Source: JASGCK01 sp031538565
Lineage (GTDB): Bacteria; Pseudomonadota; Gammaproteobacteria; Burkholderiales; Burkholderiaceae_C
Assembly (NCBI GenBank): GCA_031538565.1
Contig: JAVKLS010000002.1
Location: forward strand, 1 to 23,590
Direction: 5' to 3'
Length of the DNA stretch: 23,590 nt
Shown: piece by piece, positions 1 to 6,866 of the stretch
Numbering within the stretch: position 1 is the first letter of the stretch
Layout of the letters: each line of letters starts with the position of its first letter
Notes under the pieces: generated by a model
What the model saw: only the letters and a program-made list of their open reading frames with translations
The model's database searches: none
Told to the model about the DNA's origin: nothing
Program-made: the position numbers and the translations under genes

Positions 1-141
1 GAGATGGTGATGCCTGGTGACAACACAGGAATCACGGTCAAGCTGATTGCGCCGATTGCGATGGAAGAAGGTTTGCGTTTTGCTATCCGCGAAGGTGGAC
101 GTACCGTCGGCTCTGGCGTTGTTGCAAAAATTTTGGCTTAA
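1..141 (+). CDS. tuf: Elongation factor Tu, C-terminal end (partial)
   Basis: The first 46 codons are open in frame 1 and end at a TAA at 139-141. The translation matches the last part of EF-Tu domain 3: a MPGDN segment, then AIREGGRTVGSGVV and a final KILA, which is the near-invariant EF-Tu C-terminus. EF-Tu is the cytosolic GTPase that brings aminoacyl-tRNA to the ribosome. The GTPase domain and the start lie outside the window, so only the 3' end is annotated. rpsJ follows after 9 bases, the usual str-operon end (fusA-tuf-rpsJ), and is probably co-transcribed. Many proteobacteria carry two tuf copies; which copy this is cannot be told from the window. Confidence 0.97.
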   Translation, partial: EMVMPGDNTGITVKLIAPIAMEEGLRFAIREGGRTVGSGVVAKILA

Positions 142-150
142 GGCGCTGAC

Positions 151-465
151 ATGGCTACTAAACAAAAAATTCGCATTCGATTAAAAGCGTTTGATTACAA
201 GTTGATTGATGTCGCTGCAGCTGAAATCGTTGATACCGCCAAGCGTACGGGCGCGATTATTAAAGGCCCCGTGCCTTTGCCAACGCGTATGCGTAGGTTT
301 GATATTTTGCGTTCTCCGCACGTGAATAAAACGAGTCGAGATCAGCTGGAAATTCGTACGCATCAGCGTTTGATGGACATCATCGACCCCACAGATAAGA
401 CCGTGGATGCGCTGATGAAATTGGATCTTGCTGCGGGCGTGGAGGTGGAGATCAAGTTGCAATAA
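151..465 (+). CDS. rpsJ: 30S ribosomal protein S10 (NusE)
   Basis: The 104-residue product is the same size as E. coli S10 (103). It carries the family signature around GPVPLPTR (residues 39-46) and the RSPHVNKTSRDQ segment (54-65). S10 sits in the 30S head. Free S10 (NusE) also pairs with NusB in transcription antitermination and links to NusG. The ATG at 151 lies 9 bases after tuf stops, with a weak purine-rich ribosome site (AAGGCG). It is probably expressed with tuf, because a 116-base gap with a promoter-like -10 and folded RNA separates it from rplC. In E. coli, rpsJ is instead the first gene of the S10 operon. Confidence 0.98.
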   Translation: MATKQKIRIRLKAFDYKLIDVAAAEIVDTAKRTGAIIKGPVPLPTRMRRFDILRSPHVNKTSRDQLEIRTHQRLMDIIDPTDKTVDALMKLDLAAGVEVEIKLQ

Positions 466-482
466 CCGTTTTAGGTTATAAT
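457..482 (+). promoter_or_regulatory. Putative promoter of the rplC operon
   Basis: A perfect TATAAT lies at 477-482, just past the rpsJ stop (463-465). The best -35 candidates are weak: TTGCAA at 457-462 gives a 14-base spacer, which is short, and AAGTTG at 454-459 gives 17 bases with a poorer match. A start near 488-490 would coincide with the foot of the 12-bp hairpin described next. The -10 is directly visible; promoter function is inferred. Confidence 0.5.
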
Positions 483-487
483 CCGCC

Positions 488-571
488 GCTTCGTTTGTGC
501 TTGTCACGGACGAGGCTAAATAAGTCCCCCATCAATCGTTATGGGGAATCTCAATAAAGACCTTTTAAGGT
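488..571 (+). ncRNA. Structured 5' leader of rplC operon (candidate r-protein leader)
   Basis: The gap between rpsJ and rplC can fold into three hairpins. Hairpin 1 is a continuous 12-bp stem, 488-499 with 505-516, including three G-U pairs and a CTTGT loop. Hairpin 2 pairs CCCCAT (527-532) with ATGGGG (541-546) around an 8-base loop. Hairpin 3 pairs ACCTT (560-564) with AAGGT (567-571) and ends just before the ribosome site GGAG (573-576) of rplC. No U-run follows hairpin 2, so it does not look like an intrinsic terminator. In E. coli, L4 represses the S10 operon through a leader upstream of rpsJ. Here a leader upstream of rplC may do a similar job, but the ligand is unknown and this is inference. 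Confidence 0.45.
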
Positions 572-581
572 TGGAGAAAAA

Positions 582-1262
582 ATGAGTCAAAGCAATCGCT
601 TAGGGTTACTGGGGCGCAAGGTTGGCATGATGCGTGTGTTTACGGACGAAGGGGATTCCATCCCTGTAACCGTAATTGATGTATCTAACAATCGCGTGAC
701 CCAGGTAAAAACCCCTGACAACGACGGATATTCCGCGTTGCAAATTACGTTCGGTAGCCGCCGCGCTTCCCGCGTAACAAAGCCCGAAGCTGGGCATCTT
801 GCTAAAGCGGGTGTTGAGGCGGGCGAAATCATGCAAGAATTCCGTGTGGCGACTGATGGCGCTGCTGCTCATGCTGCTGGTTCAAGCATTGCTGTGAGTA
901 GTGTGTTTGCCGCTGGAGACAAGGTTGATGTGCAGGGCACGTCAATCGGCAAAGGATTTCAAGGCACGATTAAACGTCATAACTTCAAATCGCAGCGCGC
1001 ATCGCACGGCAATAGCCGCTCGCACCGCGTGCCTGGCTCGATTTCGATGGCGCAAGATCCAGGACGTGTTTTTCCTGGTAAAAAAATGTCGGGACACATG
1101 GGCGATGTGACCAAATCAGTGCAAAACTTGCCAATCGTTCGTATTGATGAGGTGCGTCAGTTGCTTCTCATTAAGGGTGCAATTCCAGGCAGCGCGGGTG
1201 GTTTTGTGACGGTACGTCATGCCATTAAAGTTGCTGTGAAGAACGTGAAGGGGGCTGCGTAA
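582..1262 (+). CDS. rplC: 50S ribosomal protein L3
   Basis: The 226-residue product opens with LGLLGRKVGMMRVF, the L3 N-terminal signature, and contains KGFQGTIKRHNF (124-135) and GRVFPGKKMSGHMG (161-174). L3 is an early 23S-binding protein whose extended loop approaches the peptidyl-transferase centre. Gln158 in the MAQDPG segment aligns with the glutamine methylated by PrmB in E. coli L3. The protein is somewhat longer than E. coli L3 (209). The ATG at 582 has GGAG at 573-576, five bases upstream. Its TAA overlaps the rplD ATG by one base, which implies translational coupling. It is the first gene after the folded leader, so any leader control would act on its translation first. Confidence 0.98.
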   Translation: MSQSNRLGLLGRKVGMMRVFTDEGDSIPVTVIDVSNNRVTQVKTPDNDGYSALQITFGSRRASRVTKPEAGHLAKAGVEAGEIMQEFRVATDGAAAHAAGSSIAVSSVFAAGDKVDVQGTSIGKGFQGTIKRHNFKSQRASHGNSRSHRVPGSISMAQDPGRVFPGKKMSGHMGDVTKSVQNLPIVRIDEVRQLLLIKGAIPGSAGGFVTVRHAIKVAVKNVKGAA

Positions 1263-1882
1263 TGCAAGTTGAACTTCTAAATGCCCAAGGTCAAAGCAGT
1301 GCTAAATTTGACGCGCCAGAAGCCATTTTCGGTCGCGATTACAACGAATCTTTGGTTCATCAATTGGTGGTTGCTTTCCAGGCGAATGCTCGCCAAGGCA
1401 CTCGTGCGCAAAAAGACCGTGAGCAAGTCAAGCACAGCACGAAAAAACCTTTTAAACAGAAAGGGACGGGGCGTGCCCGTGCGGGTATGACGTCGTCGCC
1501 TTTGTGGCGTGGCGGTGGTCGGATTTTCCCGAATATGCCTGATGAAAATTTTGCTCATAAGTTGAACAAAAAAATGTATCGCGCAGGCATGGCTTCGATT
1601 TTGTCGCAGCTTGCTCGTGATGGGCGCTTGGCAGTTGTGGACTCCATGACGATTGAGGCGCCGAAAACAAAACTGCTTGCCGCTAAATTTAAAGCGATGA
1701 ATTTGCAGTCGGTGATGGTGATTTCGGATAACGTCGACGACAACCTGTATTTGGCGTCGCGCAATTTACCCAATGTGTTAGTTGTAGAGGCGCGCTATGC
1801 CGATCCTTTGTCCTTGATTCACTACAAAAAAATCATTGTGACCAAGGCTGCAGTTGCGCAGTTCCAGGAGATGTTCGCATGA
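1262..1882 (+). CDS. rplD: 50S ribosomal protein L4
   Basis: The 206-residue product has the L4 layout: a globular domain interrupted by a long basic loop (about residues 44-95) with KQKGTGRARAG and LWRGGGRIFPN, which reaches the wall of the peptide exit tunnel. E. coli L4 (201 residues) also represses its own S10 operon at transcription and translation. L4 is therefore the first candidate regulator for the leader at 488-571, although nothing in the sequence proves this. Its ATG overlaps the rplC stop by one base (TAATG), and its stop overlaps the rplW ATG by four bases (ATGA), so translation of the three genes looks coupled. Confidence 0.98.
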   Translation: MQVELLNAQGQSSAKFDAPEAIFGRDYNESLVHQLVVAFQANARQGTRAQKDREQVKHSTKKPFKQKGTGRARAGMTSSPLWRGGGRIFPNMPDENFAHKLNKKMYRAGMASILSQLARDGRLAVVDSMTIEAPKTKLLAAKFKAMNLQSVMVISDNVDDNLYLASRNLPNVLVVEARYADPLSLIHYKKIIVTKAAVAQFQEMFA

Positions 1883-2235
1883 GCACCGCCAAAATCATTA
1901 AAAAAGCAACTAAATTTAACGCGACCAACGCCAAATTCGATGAGGGTCGTTTGATGCAGGTTCTGGTTGCTCCTATCGTGTCCGAAAAGGCGACGATGGT
2001 GTCGGAGAAGACCAACGCCGTGACTTTTAAAGTGTTGCAAAACGCGAATAAATATGAAATTAAAGCGGCTGTTGAATTGATGTTTAAGGTTGAGGTCACG
2101 AATGTGTCCACCGTCAATATCAAGGGCAAGACCAAACGCTTTGGTAAATCGGCAGGTCGTCGCGACAACGTTCGCAAGGCCTATGTCTCGCTCAAGGCGG
2201 GGCAGGAGCTCAACTTGTCTGGGGAGGCTGCGTAA
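1879..2235 (+). CDS. rplW: 50S ribosomal protein L23
   Basis: The core from about residue 26 is typical L23: VLVAPIVSEKATMV, VELMFKVEV, then GKTKRFGKSAGRRDNVRKAYV near the C-terminus. L23 sits at the tunnel exit and is the docking site for trigger factor and SRP. With the ATG at 1879, which overlaps the rplD stop as ATGA, the protein is 118 residues, longer than E. coli L23 (100), with a Lys/Asn-rich N-terminal extension. A second in-frame ATG at 1954 has a GAGG about eight bases upstream and would give a 93-residue core protein. I prefer 1879 because of the coupling overlap, but the start is uncertain. Confidence 0.95.
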   Translation: MSTAKIIKKATKFNATNAKFDEGRLMQVLVAPIVSEKATMVSEKTNAVTFKVLQNANKYEIKAAVELMFKVEVTNVSTVNIKGKTKRFGKSAGRRDNVRKAYVSLKAGQELNLSGEAA

Positions 2236-2237
2236 TC

Positions 2238-3062
2238 ATGGCTGTTATTAAGATGAAACCCACATCACCAGGCCGTCGCGGTGTGGTGAAGGTGACGCGC
2301 GATCACCTGTACAAAGGTCGCCCAGAAGCTTCGCTAGTGGAGTCGCAATTTCAAAAAGCGGGTCGTAACAACAACGGGCATATCACCACGCGCCACAAAG
2401 GCGGTGGACATAAGCATCACTATCGCATCGTGGATTTTGTGCGCAACAAAGATGGTATCCCTGCCAAAATTGAGCGCATCGAGTATGACCCCAATCGATC
2501 GGCGCATATTGCCTTGTTGTGCTACGCCGATGGCGAGCGCACCTACGTGATTGCGCCTCGCGGCGTGGCAGTTGGTGCAAGTTTGCTCAGCGGCTCGGAA
2601 GCGCCCATCAAAGCAGGTAATACTTTGCCGATTCGCAATATCCCAGTAGGGCAAACGATTCACTGTATCGAGTTGCAGCCTGGAAAGGGTGCGCAAATTT
2701 GCCGCTCGGCGGGTACATCGGCAACCTTGTTGGCACGCGAAGGCATTTACGCGCAGGTTCGCTTGCGCTCGGGCGAGGTTCGTAAAATTCACATTGACTG
2801 CCGCGCCACGATTGGTGAGGTCTCCAATGAAGAGCACAGTCTGCGTCAATACGGCAAGGCAGGTGTCAAGCGCTGGATGGGTATTCGTCCGACCGTGCGC
2901 GGTGTGGCGATGAACCCAGTTGACCATCCGCACGGTGGTGGCGAAGGACGTACAGGCGAAGGTCGTCATGCGGTTGATCCGTGGGGCAACTTGACCAAAG
3001 GTTACCGTACCCGTAACAACAAACGCACACAAGTGATGATTGTGTCGCGTCGTAAAAAATAA
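2238..3062 (+). CDS. rplB: 50S ribosomal protein L2
   Basis: The 274-residue product is almost the same length as E. coli L2 (273). It shows RHKGGGHKHHYR (52-63) and the signature NPVDHPHGGGEGRTG (226-240). His230 is equivalent to E. coli His229, which has been linked to peptidyl-transferase activity. L2 binds 23S rRNA and is needed for subunit joining and A/P-site tRNA binding. The ATG lies two bases after the rplW stop. The C-terminal KGYRTRNNKRTQ tail is typical. Nothing unusual is seen. Confidence 0.98.
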   Translation: MAVIKMKPTSPGRRGVVKVTRDHLYKGRPEASLVESQFQKAGRNNNGHITTRHKGGGHKHHYRIVDFVRNKDGIPAKIERIEYDPNRSAHIALLCYADGERTYVIAPRGVAVGASLLSGSEAPIKAGNTLPIRNIPVGQTIHCIELQPGKGAQICRSAGTSATLLAREGIYAQVRLRSGEVRKIHIDCRATIGEVSNEEHSLRQYGKAGVKRWMGIRPTVRGVAMNPVDHPHGGGEGRTGEGRHAVDPWGNLTKGYRTRNNKRTQVMIVSRRKK

Positions 3063-3074
3063 AGGATCGAAGCA

Positions 3075-3353
3075 ATGTCACGCTCATTGAAAAAAGGTCC
3101 TTTTGTTGACCATCACCTAATGGCAAAAGTCGAAAAGGCTGTTGCTATTAAAGATAAAAAACCTCTGAAAACATGGTCGCGCCGCTCAATGGTGTTGCCA
3201 GATTTCATTGGGCTCACTATTGCCGTGCACAACGGCAAACAGCATGTGCCTGTGTACGTGACGGATCAAATGGTCGGTCATAAGCTAGGCGAGTTTGCGC
3301 TGACCCGGACATTCAAAGGTCACCCCGCAGATAAAAAAGTTGTTAAGAAGTAA
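3075..3353 (+). CDS. rpsS: 30S ribosomal protein S19
   Basis: At 92 residues this is exactly the E. coli length. The N-terminal MSRSLKKGPFVDHHLM and the internal WSRRSMVLPDFIGLTIAVHNG (from residue 34) are near-invariant S19 signatures, and KLGEFALTRTFKGH follows. S19 forms a complex with S13 in the 30S head and touches the A-site finger of 23S rRNA. The ATG at 3075 is preceded by AAAGGA, eight or so bases upstream, and lies 12 bases after the rplB stop. It is an ordinary member of the cluster. Confidence 0.98.
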   Translation: MSRSLKKGPFVDHHLMAKVEKAVAIKDKKPLKTWSRRSMVLPDFIGLTIAVHNGKQHVPVYVTDQMVGHKLGEFALTRTFKGHPADKKVVKK

Positions 3354-3362
3354 GGAAGAACT

Positions 3363-3692
3363 ATGGAAACAAAAGCAATAGTTCGCGGTGTGCGCTTGTC
3401 TTGCGACAAGGGTCGTTTGGTCGCTGACATGATTCGCGGTAAGCGCGTTGACTTGGCGCTCAATATTTTGACTTTTAGCCCCCAAAAGGCTGCGGGCATT
3501 ATTAAAAAATGTCTGAACTCTGCCATCGCCAATGCAGAGCACAACGACGGTGCTGATATTGACGAGCTCAAAATCACATCGATCTATGTCGAGCAAGGTG
3601 CGACGCTTCAGCGTTTCTCCGCTCGTGCAAAAGGTCGCGGCAACCGCATTAGCAAACCCACCTGCCACATTTATGTGACAGTCGGCAACTGA
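3363..3692 (+). CDS. rplV: 50S ribosomal protein L22
   Basis: The 109-residue product (E. coli 110) begins with an AIVRGVRLSCDKGRLVADMI helix region and has the L22 extended hairpin tip around LQRFSARAKGRGNRI (82-96). That hairpin lines the peptide exit tunnel next to L4 and is where macrolide-resistance mutations fall in other species. The end, PTCHIYVTVGN, is typical. An AAGGAA site precedes the ATG, and rpsS ends nine bases upstream. No anomaly is seen. Confidence 0.97.
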   Translation: METKAIVRGVRLSCDKGRLVADMIRGKRVDLALNILTFSPQKAAGIIKKCLNSAIANAEHNDGADIDELKITSIYVEQGATLQRFSARAKGRGNRISKPTCHIYVTVGN

Positions 3693-3707
3693 TAGGAATA
3701 GAAAAAC

Positions 3708-4604
3708 ATGGGACAAAAAATCCACCCTACCGGTTTTCGCCTGTCGGTGAGCCGTAACTGGACCAGTCGTTGGTATGCAAGCAACCGTGATTTTGCGGGA
3801 ATGCTTGCCGAAGACATCAAGGTTCGTGAATACCTTAAGACCAAACTTAAAAACGCATCGGTGTCGAAAGTATTAATTGAGCGCCCTGCAAAAAGCGCTC
3901 GAATTACTATTTTTTCTGCGCGCCCAGGTGTTGTGATTGGTAAAAAAGGCGAAGACATCGAGTTGCTTAAAAAGGATCTCGCTACCAAGCTGGGCGTACC
4001 CGTTGCAGTCAATATCGAAGAGGTACGCAAGCCTGAGCTTGATGCCAAATTGATCGCTGACAGCATCACGCAGCAATTAGAAAAACGGATCATGTTCCGT
4101 CGCGCTATGAAGCGCGCCATGCAAAACTGTATGCGCATGGGTGCGCTTGGTATCAAAATCATGTCGGCTGGTCGTTTGAACGGTATCGAAATCGCACGTA
4201 CCGAGTGGTATCGCGAAGGACGCGTGCCACTTCATACCTTGCGTGCGGATATCGACTATGGATTCTCTGAAGCTCAAACCACCTACGGCATCATCGGTGT
4301 CAAGGTTTGGGTCTACAAAGGTGATACCTTGGGGCGCGGTGCTTCTCCTGTGGTCTTAGTGCCTATGGAAGAAGAGCGCAAACCACGCGGTCCGCGTCGC
4401 GATGGCTCTGGCGGCGATCGTCCACGCACTGGTGCAGGACGTCGCCCAGCAGGAACCAACACCGCCCCCGTGGATGGCAGCGATAAACCCGCTGAAGCCA
4501 CAACAGGTGAAGCAGCTATCAAAACCACTGTTAAGCGCGTACGTAAAATCGCCGCGCCAGAGTCCAGCACGAGCGCTGTGCCCTCTGACGGTAAAGGAGC
4601 ATAA
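3708..4604 (+). CDS. rpsC: 30S ribosomal protein S3, with long C-terminal tail
   Basis: Residues 1-210 are standard S3: the N-terminal MGQKIHPTGFRL, a type-2 KH domain with the GKKG loop at 78-81, and the C-terminal domain with AGRLNGIEIARTEW (154-167) and GIIGVKVW. S3 lies at the mRNA entry of the 30S subunit and takes part in mRNA unwinding together with S4 and S5. The protein is 298 residues against 233 in E. coli. The excess is a tail from about residue 223, rich in Arg, Gly, Pro, Thr, Ala and Lys and probably disordered. Such tails are common in Burkholderiales S3. Fifteen bases separate it from rplV. Confidence 0.98.
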   Translation: MGQKIHPTGFRLSVSRNWTSRWYASNRDFAGMLAEDIKVREYLKTKLKNASVSKVLIERPAKSARITIFSARPGVVIGKKGEDIELLKKDLATKLGVPVAVNIEEVRKPELDAKLIADSITQQLEKRIMFRRAMKRAMQNCMRMGALGIKIMSAGRLNGIEIARTEWYREGRVPLHTLRADIDYGFSEAQTTYGIIGVKVWVYKGDTLGRGASPVVLVPMEEERKPRGPRRDGSGGDRPRTGAGRRPAGTNTAPVDGSDKPAEATTGEAAIKTTVKRVRKIAAPESSTSAVPSDGKGA

Positions 4605-4606
4605 AT

Positions 4607-5023
4607 ATGTTACAACCCGCTCGTCGTAAATACCGCAAAGAGCAAAAAGGTCGCAATACGGGCATCGCCACACGTGGAAATTCCGTTGCGTTTGGTGATC
4701 ACGGACTCAAATCTATTGAACGTGGTCGCTTGACTGCGCGTCAAATTGAGTCTGCTCGCCGCGCCATTTCTCGTCACGTTAAGCGTGGCGGTCGTATTTG
4801 GATTCGCATCTTCCCAGATAAGCCAATTTCCAATAAACCTGCCGAGGTGCGTATGGGTAACGGCAAGGGCAATCCTGAGTACTACGTAGCTGAAATTCAG
4901 CCAGGAAAAGTGCTGTTTGAGATTGTGGGTGTGCCCGAAGAACTCGCGCGTGAGGCGTTTCGCTTGGCTGCTGCCAAGTTGCCCTTGCGCACTACTTTTG
5001 TCAGCCGCATGATCGGCGCTTAA
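4607..5023 (+). CDS. rplP: 50S ribosomal protein L16
   Basis: The 138-residue product (E. coli 136) shows MLQPARRKYRKEQKGR at the start, AFGDHGLKS (28-36), GRIWIRIFPDKP and the RMGNGKGNPEYYVA segment (82-95). L16 organises the A site on the large subunit and contacts the tRNA elbow. Arg82 falls at the place of the arginine hydroxylated by RoxA in E. coli. The ATG at 4607 is preceded by a strong AAAGGAG at 4593-4599 inside the end of rpsC, and only two bases separate the genes. Confidence 0.98.
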   Translation: MLQPARRKYRKEQKGRNTGIATRGNSVAFGDHGLKSIERGRLTARQIESARRAISRHVKRGGRIWIRIFPDKPISNKPAEVRMGNGKGNPEYYVAEIQPGKVLFEIVGVPEELAREAFRLAAAKLPLRTTFVSRMIGA

Positions 5024-5039
5024 TCAAGGAACTATCAAG

Positions 5040-5246
5040 ATGAAAGCTGCCCAAACACTTAAAAATCTGCGCGACAAAGATATCGCAGGACTTGTCGTCG
5101 AAGTCAAAGAGCTGCAAAAAGCCCACTTTGGTCTTCGTATGCAAAAAGCCACGCAACAGTTGACAAACACCGCTACTGTCGGGGCTGCTCGCCGCGATGT
5201 GGCGCGTGCAAAAACAATTCTTGCGCAAAAGCAAGCTACCCAATAA
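5040..5246 (+). CDS. rpmC: 50S ribosomal protein L29
   Basis: This is a small two-helix protein of 68 residues (E. coli 63). It has the L29 pattern LRDKDIAGLVVEVKELQKAHFGLRMQ followed by NTATVGAARRDVARAKTIL. L29 sits beside L23 at the tunnel exit. The ATG at 5040 lies 16 bases after rplP, with AAGGA about nine bases upstream. The position between rplP and rpsQ is the conserved one. Confidence 0.97.
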   Translation: MKAAQTLKNLRDKDIAGLVVEVKELQKAHFGLRMQKATQQLTNTATVGAARRDVARAKTILAQKQATQ

Positions 5247-5263
5247 ATTAAGGAATACGCAAA

Positions 5264-5530
5264 ATGCCAGATAAAAAATCTCTCACGCGCACCTTGATTG
5301 GCAAGGTGGTTAGTGATAAACGAAGCAAAACCGTAACGGTGCTCGTTGAGCGCCGTGTGAAGCACGAGCTCTACGGTAAAATTGTTGGCAAGTCCAGCAA
5401 ATACCACGCGCATGACGAAAACGGCACGTATCACATGGGTGATACGGTTGAGATTACAGAGTCACGCCCTTTATCCAAAACGAAGAACTGGGTTGTGACA
5501 CGCCTTGTTGAAAAAGCAGTTTTGGTTTAA
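5264..5530 (+). CDS. rpsQ: 30S ribosomal protein S17
   Basis: The 88-residue OB-fold protein (E. coli 84) has the S17 signature LIGKVVSDKRSKTVTVLVER near its start, then YHAHDENGTYHMGDTVEITESRPLSKTKNW. S17 is a primary 16S-binding protein. The ATG at 5264 follows an AAGGA. This is the last ribosomal gene here: a strong terminator follows about 40 bases later, and rplN, the usual next neighbour, is absent. Confidence 0.98.
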   Translation: MPDKKSLTRTLIGKVVSDKRSKTVTVLVERRVKHELYGKIVGKSSKYHAHDENGTYHMGDTVEITESRPLSKTKNWVVTRLVEKAVLV

Positions 5531-5570
5531 TTGGTTTAGTACGCGCAGTGACTGAAGAGTCGCACACCAA

Positions 5571-5602
5571 AACGGCTCAAGAAAACTTGAGCCGTTTTTT
5601 TT
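5571..5602 (+). terminator. Intrinsic terminator of the S10 cluster
   Basis: An 11-bp perfect stem pairs AACGGCTCAAG (5571-5581) with CTTGAGCCGTT (5586-5596) around an AAAA loop, followed by eight T residues (5595-5602). This is a textbook rho-independent terminator. It lies 40 bases after rpsQ and directly before the peroxiredoxin gene, so it ends the ribosomal transcript and insulates the gene downstream. Confidence 0.95.
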
Positions 5603-5628
5603 AATAGTCGTTAATGAAAGAAATAATC

Positions 5629-6138
5629 ATGATCAAAGTTGGTGACACGCTACCCCGCGCGGTTTTAATGGAGTACTCAGAAGTTGAAGGCGAAGGCTGC
5701 TCGATTGGCCCCAACGCTGTTGATACAGCTAAGGCTAGTGCTGATAAAACCATTGCGCTGTTTGCATTGCCTGGTGCGTTTACGCCCACTTGCTCCGCTA
5801 AGCACGTGCCTGGTTATATCGAAAACTTTGCTGCACTCAAAGCTGCTGGCGTGGATGAAGTTTGGTGCGTCAGCGTCAACGACGCCTTTGTGATGGGTGC
5901 GTGGGCACGTGATCAAAAAACAGCGGGCAAAGTTCGTATGTTGGGCGACGGCAGCGCAGCTTTTGCGCAAGCCACAGGGTTGACTCTGGACTTAACTTCG
6001 CACGGCATGGGCTTGCGTTCTAACCGCTATTCCATGCTGATTAAAAACGGCAAGATCGTCAGCCTCAATATTGAGGGGCCTGGAAAATTTGAAGTGAGTG
6101 ATGCGGCAACCTTGCTCGCGCAAGCGAAGACCGTGTAA
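5629..6138 (+). CDS. Peroxiredoxin, type II / Prx5-like
   Basis: Thioredoxin-fold peroxidase that reduces H2O2 and organic peroxides using glutaredoxin, glutathione or thioredoxin. With the ATG at 5629 the protein has 169 residues. The active-site segment is PGAFTPTCS, with Thr52 and peroxidatic Cys55; Arg130 in LRSNRYSM is the usual active-site arginine. Cys80, 25 residues after Cys55 in WCVSVNDAF, matches the second cysteine of plant type II peroxiredoxins. An upstream ATG at 5614 is possible, but GAAAG at 5616-5620 is well placed for 5629 and the family N-terminus begins there. It stands alone between the terminator and a convergent cytochrome gene; its own promoter is not clear. Confidence 0.93.
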   Translation: MIKVGDTLPRAVLMEYSEVEGEGCSIGPNAVDTAKASADKTIALFALPGAFTPTCSAKHVPGYIENFAALKAAGVDEVWCVSVNDAFVMGAWARDQKTAGKVRMLGDGSAAFAQATGLTLDLTSHGMGLRSNRYSMLIKNGKIVSLNIEGPGKFEVSDAATLLAQAKTV

Positions 6139-6160
6139 TCGCCGCGGGGGGCTTCAAGCA

Positions 6161-6859
6161 CTATCCGCCAAAACGTTGCACGGCGTAGGTAACGCCAAGC
6201 GCAATCACCACAAAAATAACAAATGCGGTGATTCGTTCTGCGGCTTGATCTTTGGATGCTGGTAAGACATGGGCGCAGAGTGCATCGATCGGTTTATCGC
6301 CAGTCAACATGGGTTTGACGAGATTTTGTTTTTTCCGAATCAAATAAACCCCAATAGCAGCGATGTGCAACAAAACAAGCCCGACGATTAGCCACTTGCC
6401 CCAGCCTACGTGGTAGCTGGTGGCTAGGATAGACGTGGCTTCGCTCACAAACTTGACAAACGGCCCTTGGTTGGAGATTTCATCGTCGCTGACCAATCCC
6501 GTAGCCACTTGCGCCACAAGCAAAAGCAGCACCCCCCAAATTGAGAGTGAGCCTAGTGGGTTATGACCTGCTTCGTGCGCGGGAGTTTTTTGTCCGCGTA
6601 AATAGCGGATGATGGTTGCGGGCGAATACAGAAATTGACTAAACCGCGACCAGTACCCACCTGCAAATCCCCAAACGATTCGAAAAAGCAGCAATGCGAT
6701 CACGCTGTATCCGAAGCGGAAATGCCACTCCATGGCATTGCCCCCCACTTTACCCGAGATGACTAAGGCGGCGATGCACAGCGCTAAAGCCCAATGAAAA
6801 ATACGCGTGGGTAAATCCCAAACGCGCAAAGGTGCAGAAGAAAGTATCGATTGATTCAC
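6161..6859 (-). CDS. Cytochrome b561-type membrane protein
   Basis: Inner-membrane b-type cytochrome of the bacterial cytochrome b561 / Ni-Fe hydrogenase cytochrome b family, probably carrying two haems and passing electrons between a periplasmic partner and the quinone pool. Four hydrophobic segments are seen. Counted from the GTG start, the likely haem-ligand histidines are His22 (in RIFHW), His46 (EWHFRFGY), His150 (SYHVGWGKW) and His165 (LLHIAA). A fifth hydrophobic segment lies at the C-terminus. The frame stays open to a TTG at 6892 inside lplT; I prefer the GTG at 6859, seven bases after lplT ends, since neither has a clear ribosome site. No hydrogenase or partner cytochrome c gene is nearby, so its redox partner is unknown. 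Confidence 0.88.
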   Translation of the reverse strand: MNQSILSSAPLRVWDLPTRIFHWALALCIAALVISGKVGGNAMEWHFRFGYSVIALLLFRIVWGFAGGYWSRFSQFLYSPATIIRYLRGQKTPAHEAGHNPLGSLSIWGVLLLLVAQVATGLVSDDEISNQGPFVKFVSEATSILATSYHVGWGKWLIVGLVLLHIAAIGVYLIRKKQNLVKPMLTGDKPIDALCAHVLPASKDQAAERITAFVIFVVIALGVTYAVQRFGG

Positions 6860-6866
6860 CGAGAAC

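Noticed and set aside
2334..3032. A 232-codon open frame opposite rplB.
   Set aside because: It is antisense to a certain L2 gene; codon bias of ribosomal genes often leaves the opposite strand open. The protein has no recognisable features.
5587..5616. Promoter for the peroxiredoxin formed by TTGAGC (5587-5592) and TTAATG (5611-5616).
   Set aside because: The -35 lies inside the terminator stem and the -10 is a poor match; too weak to annotate.
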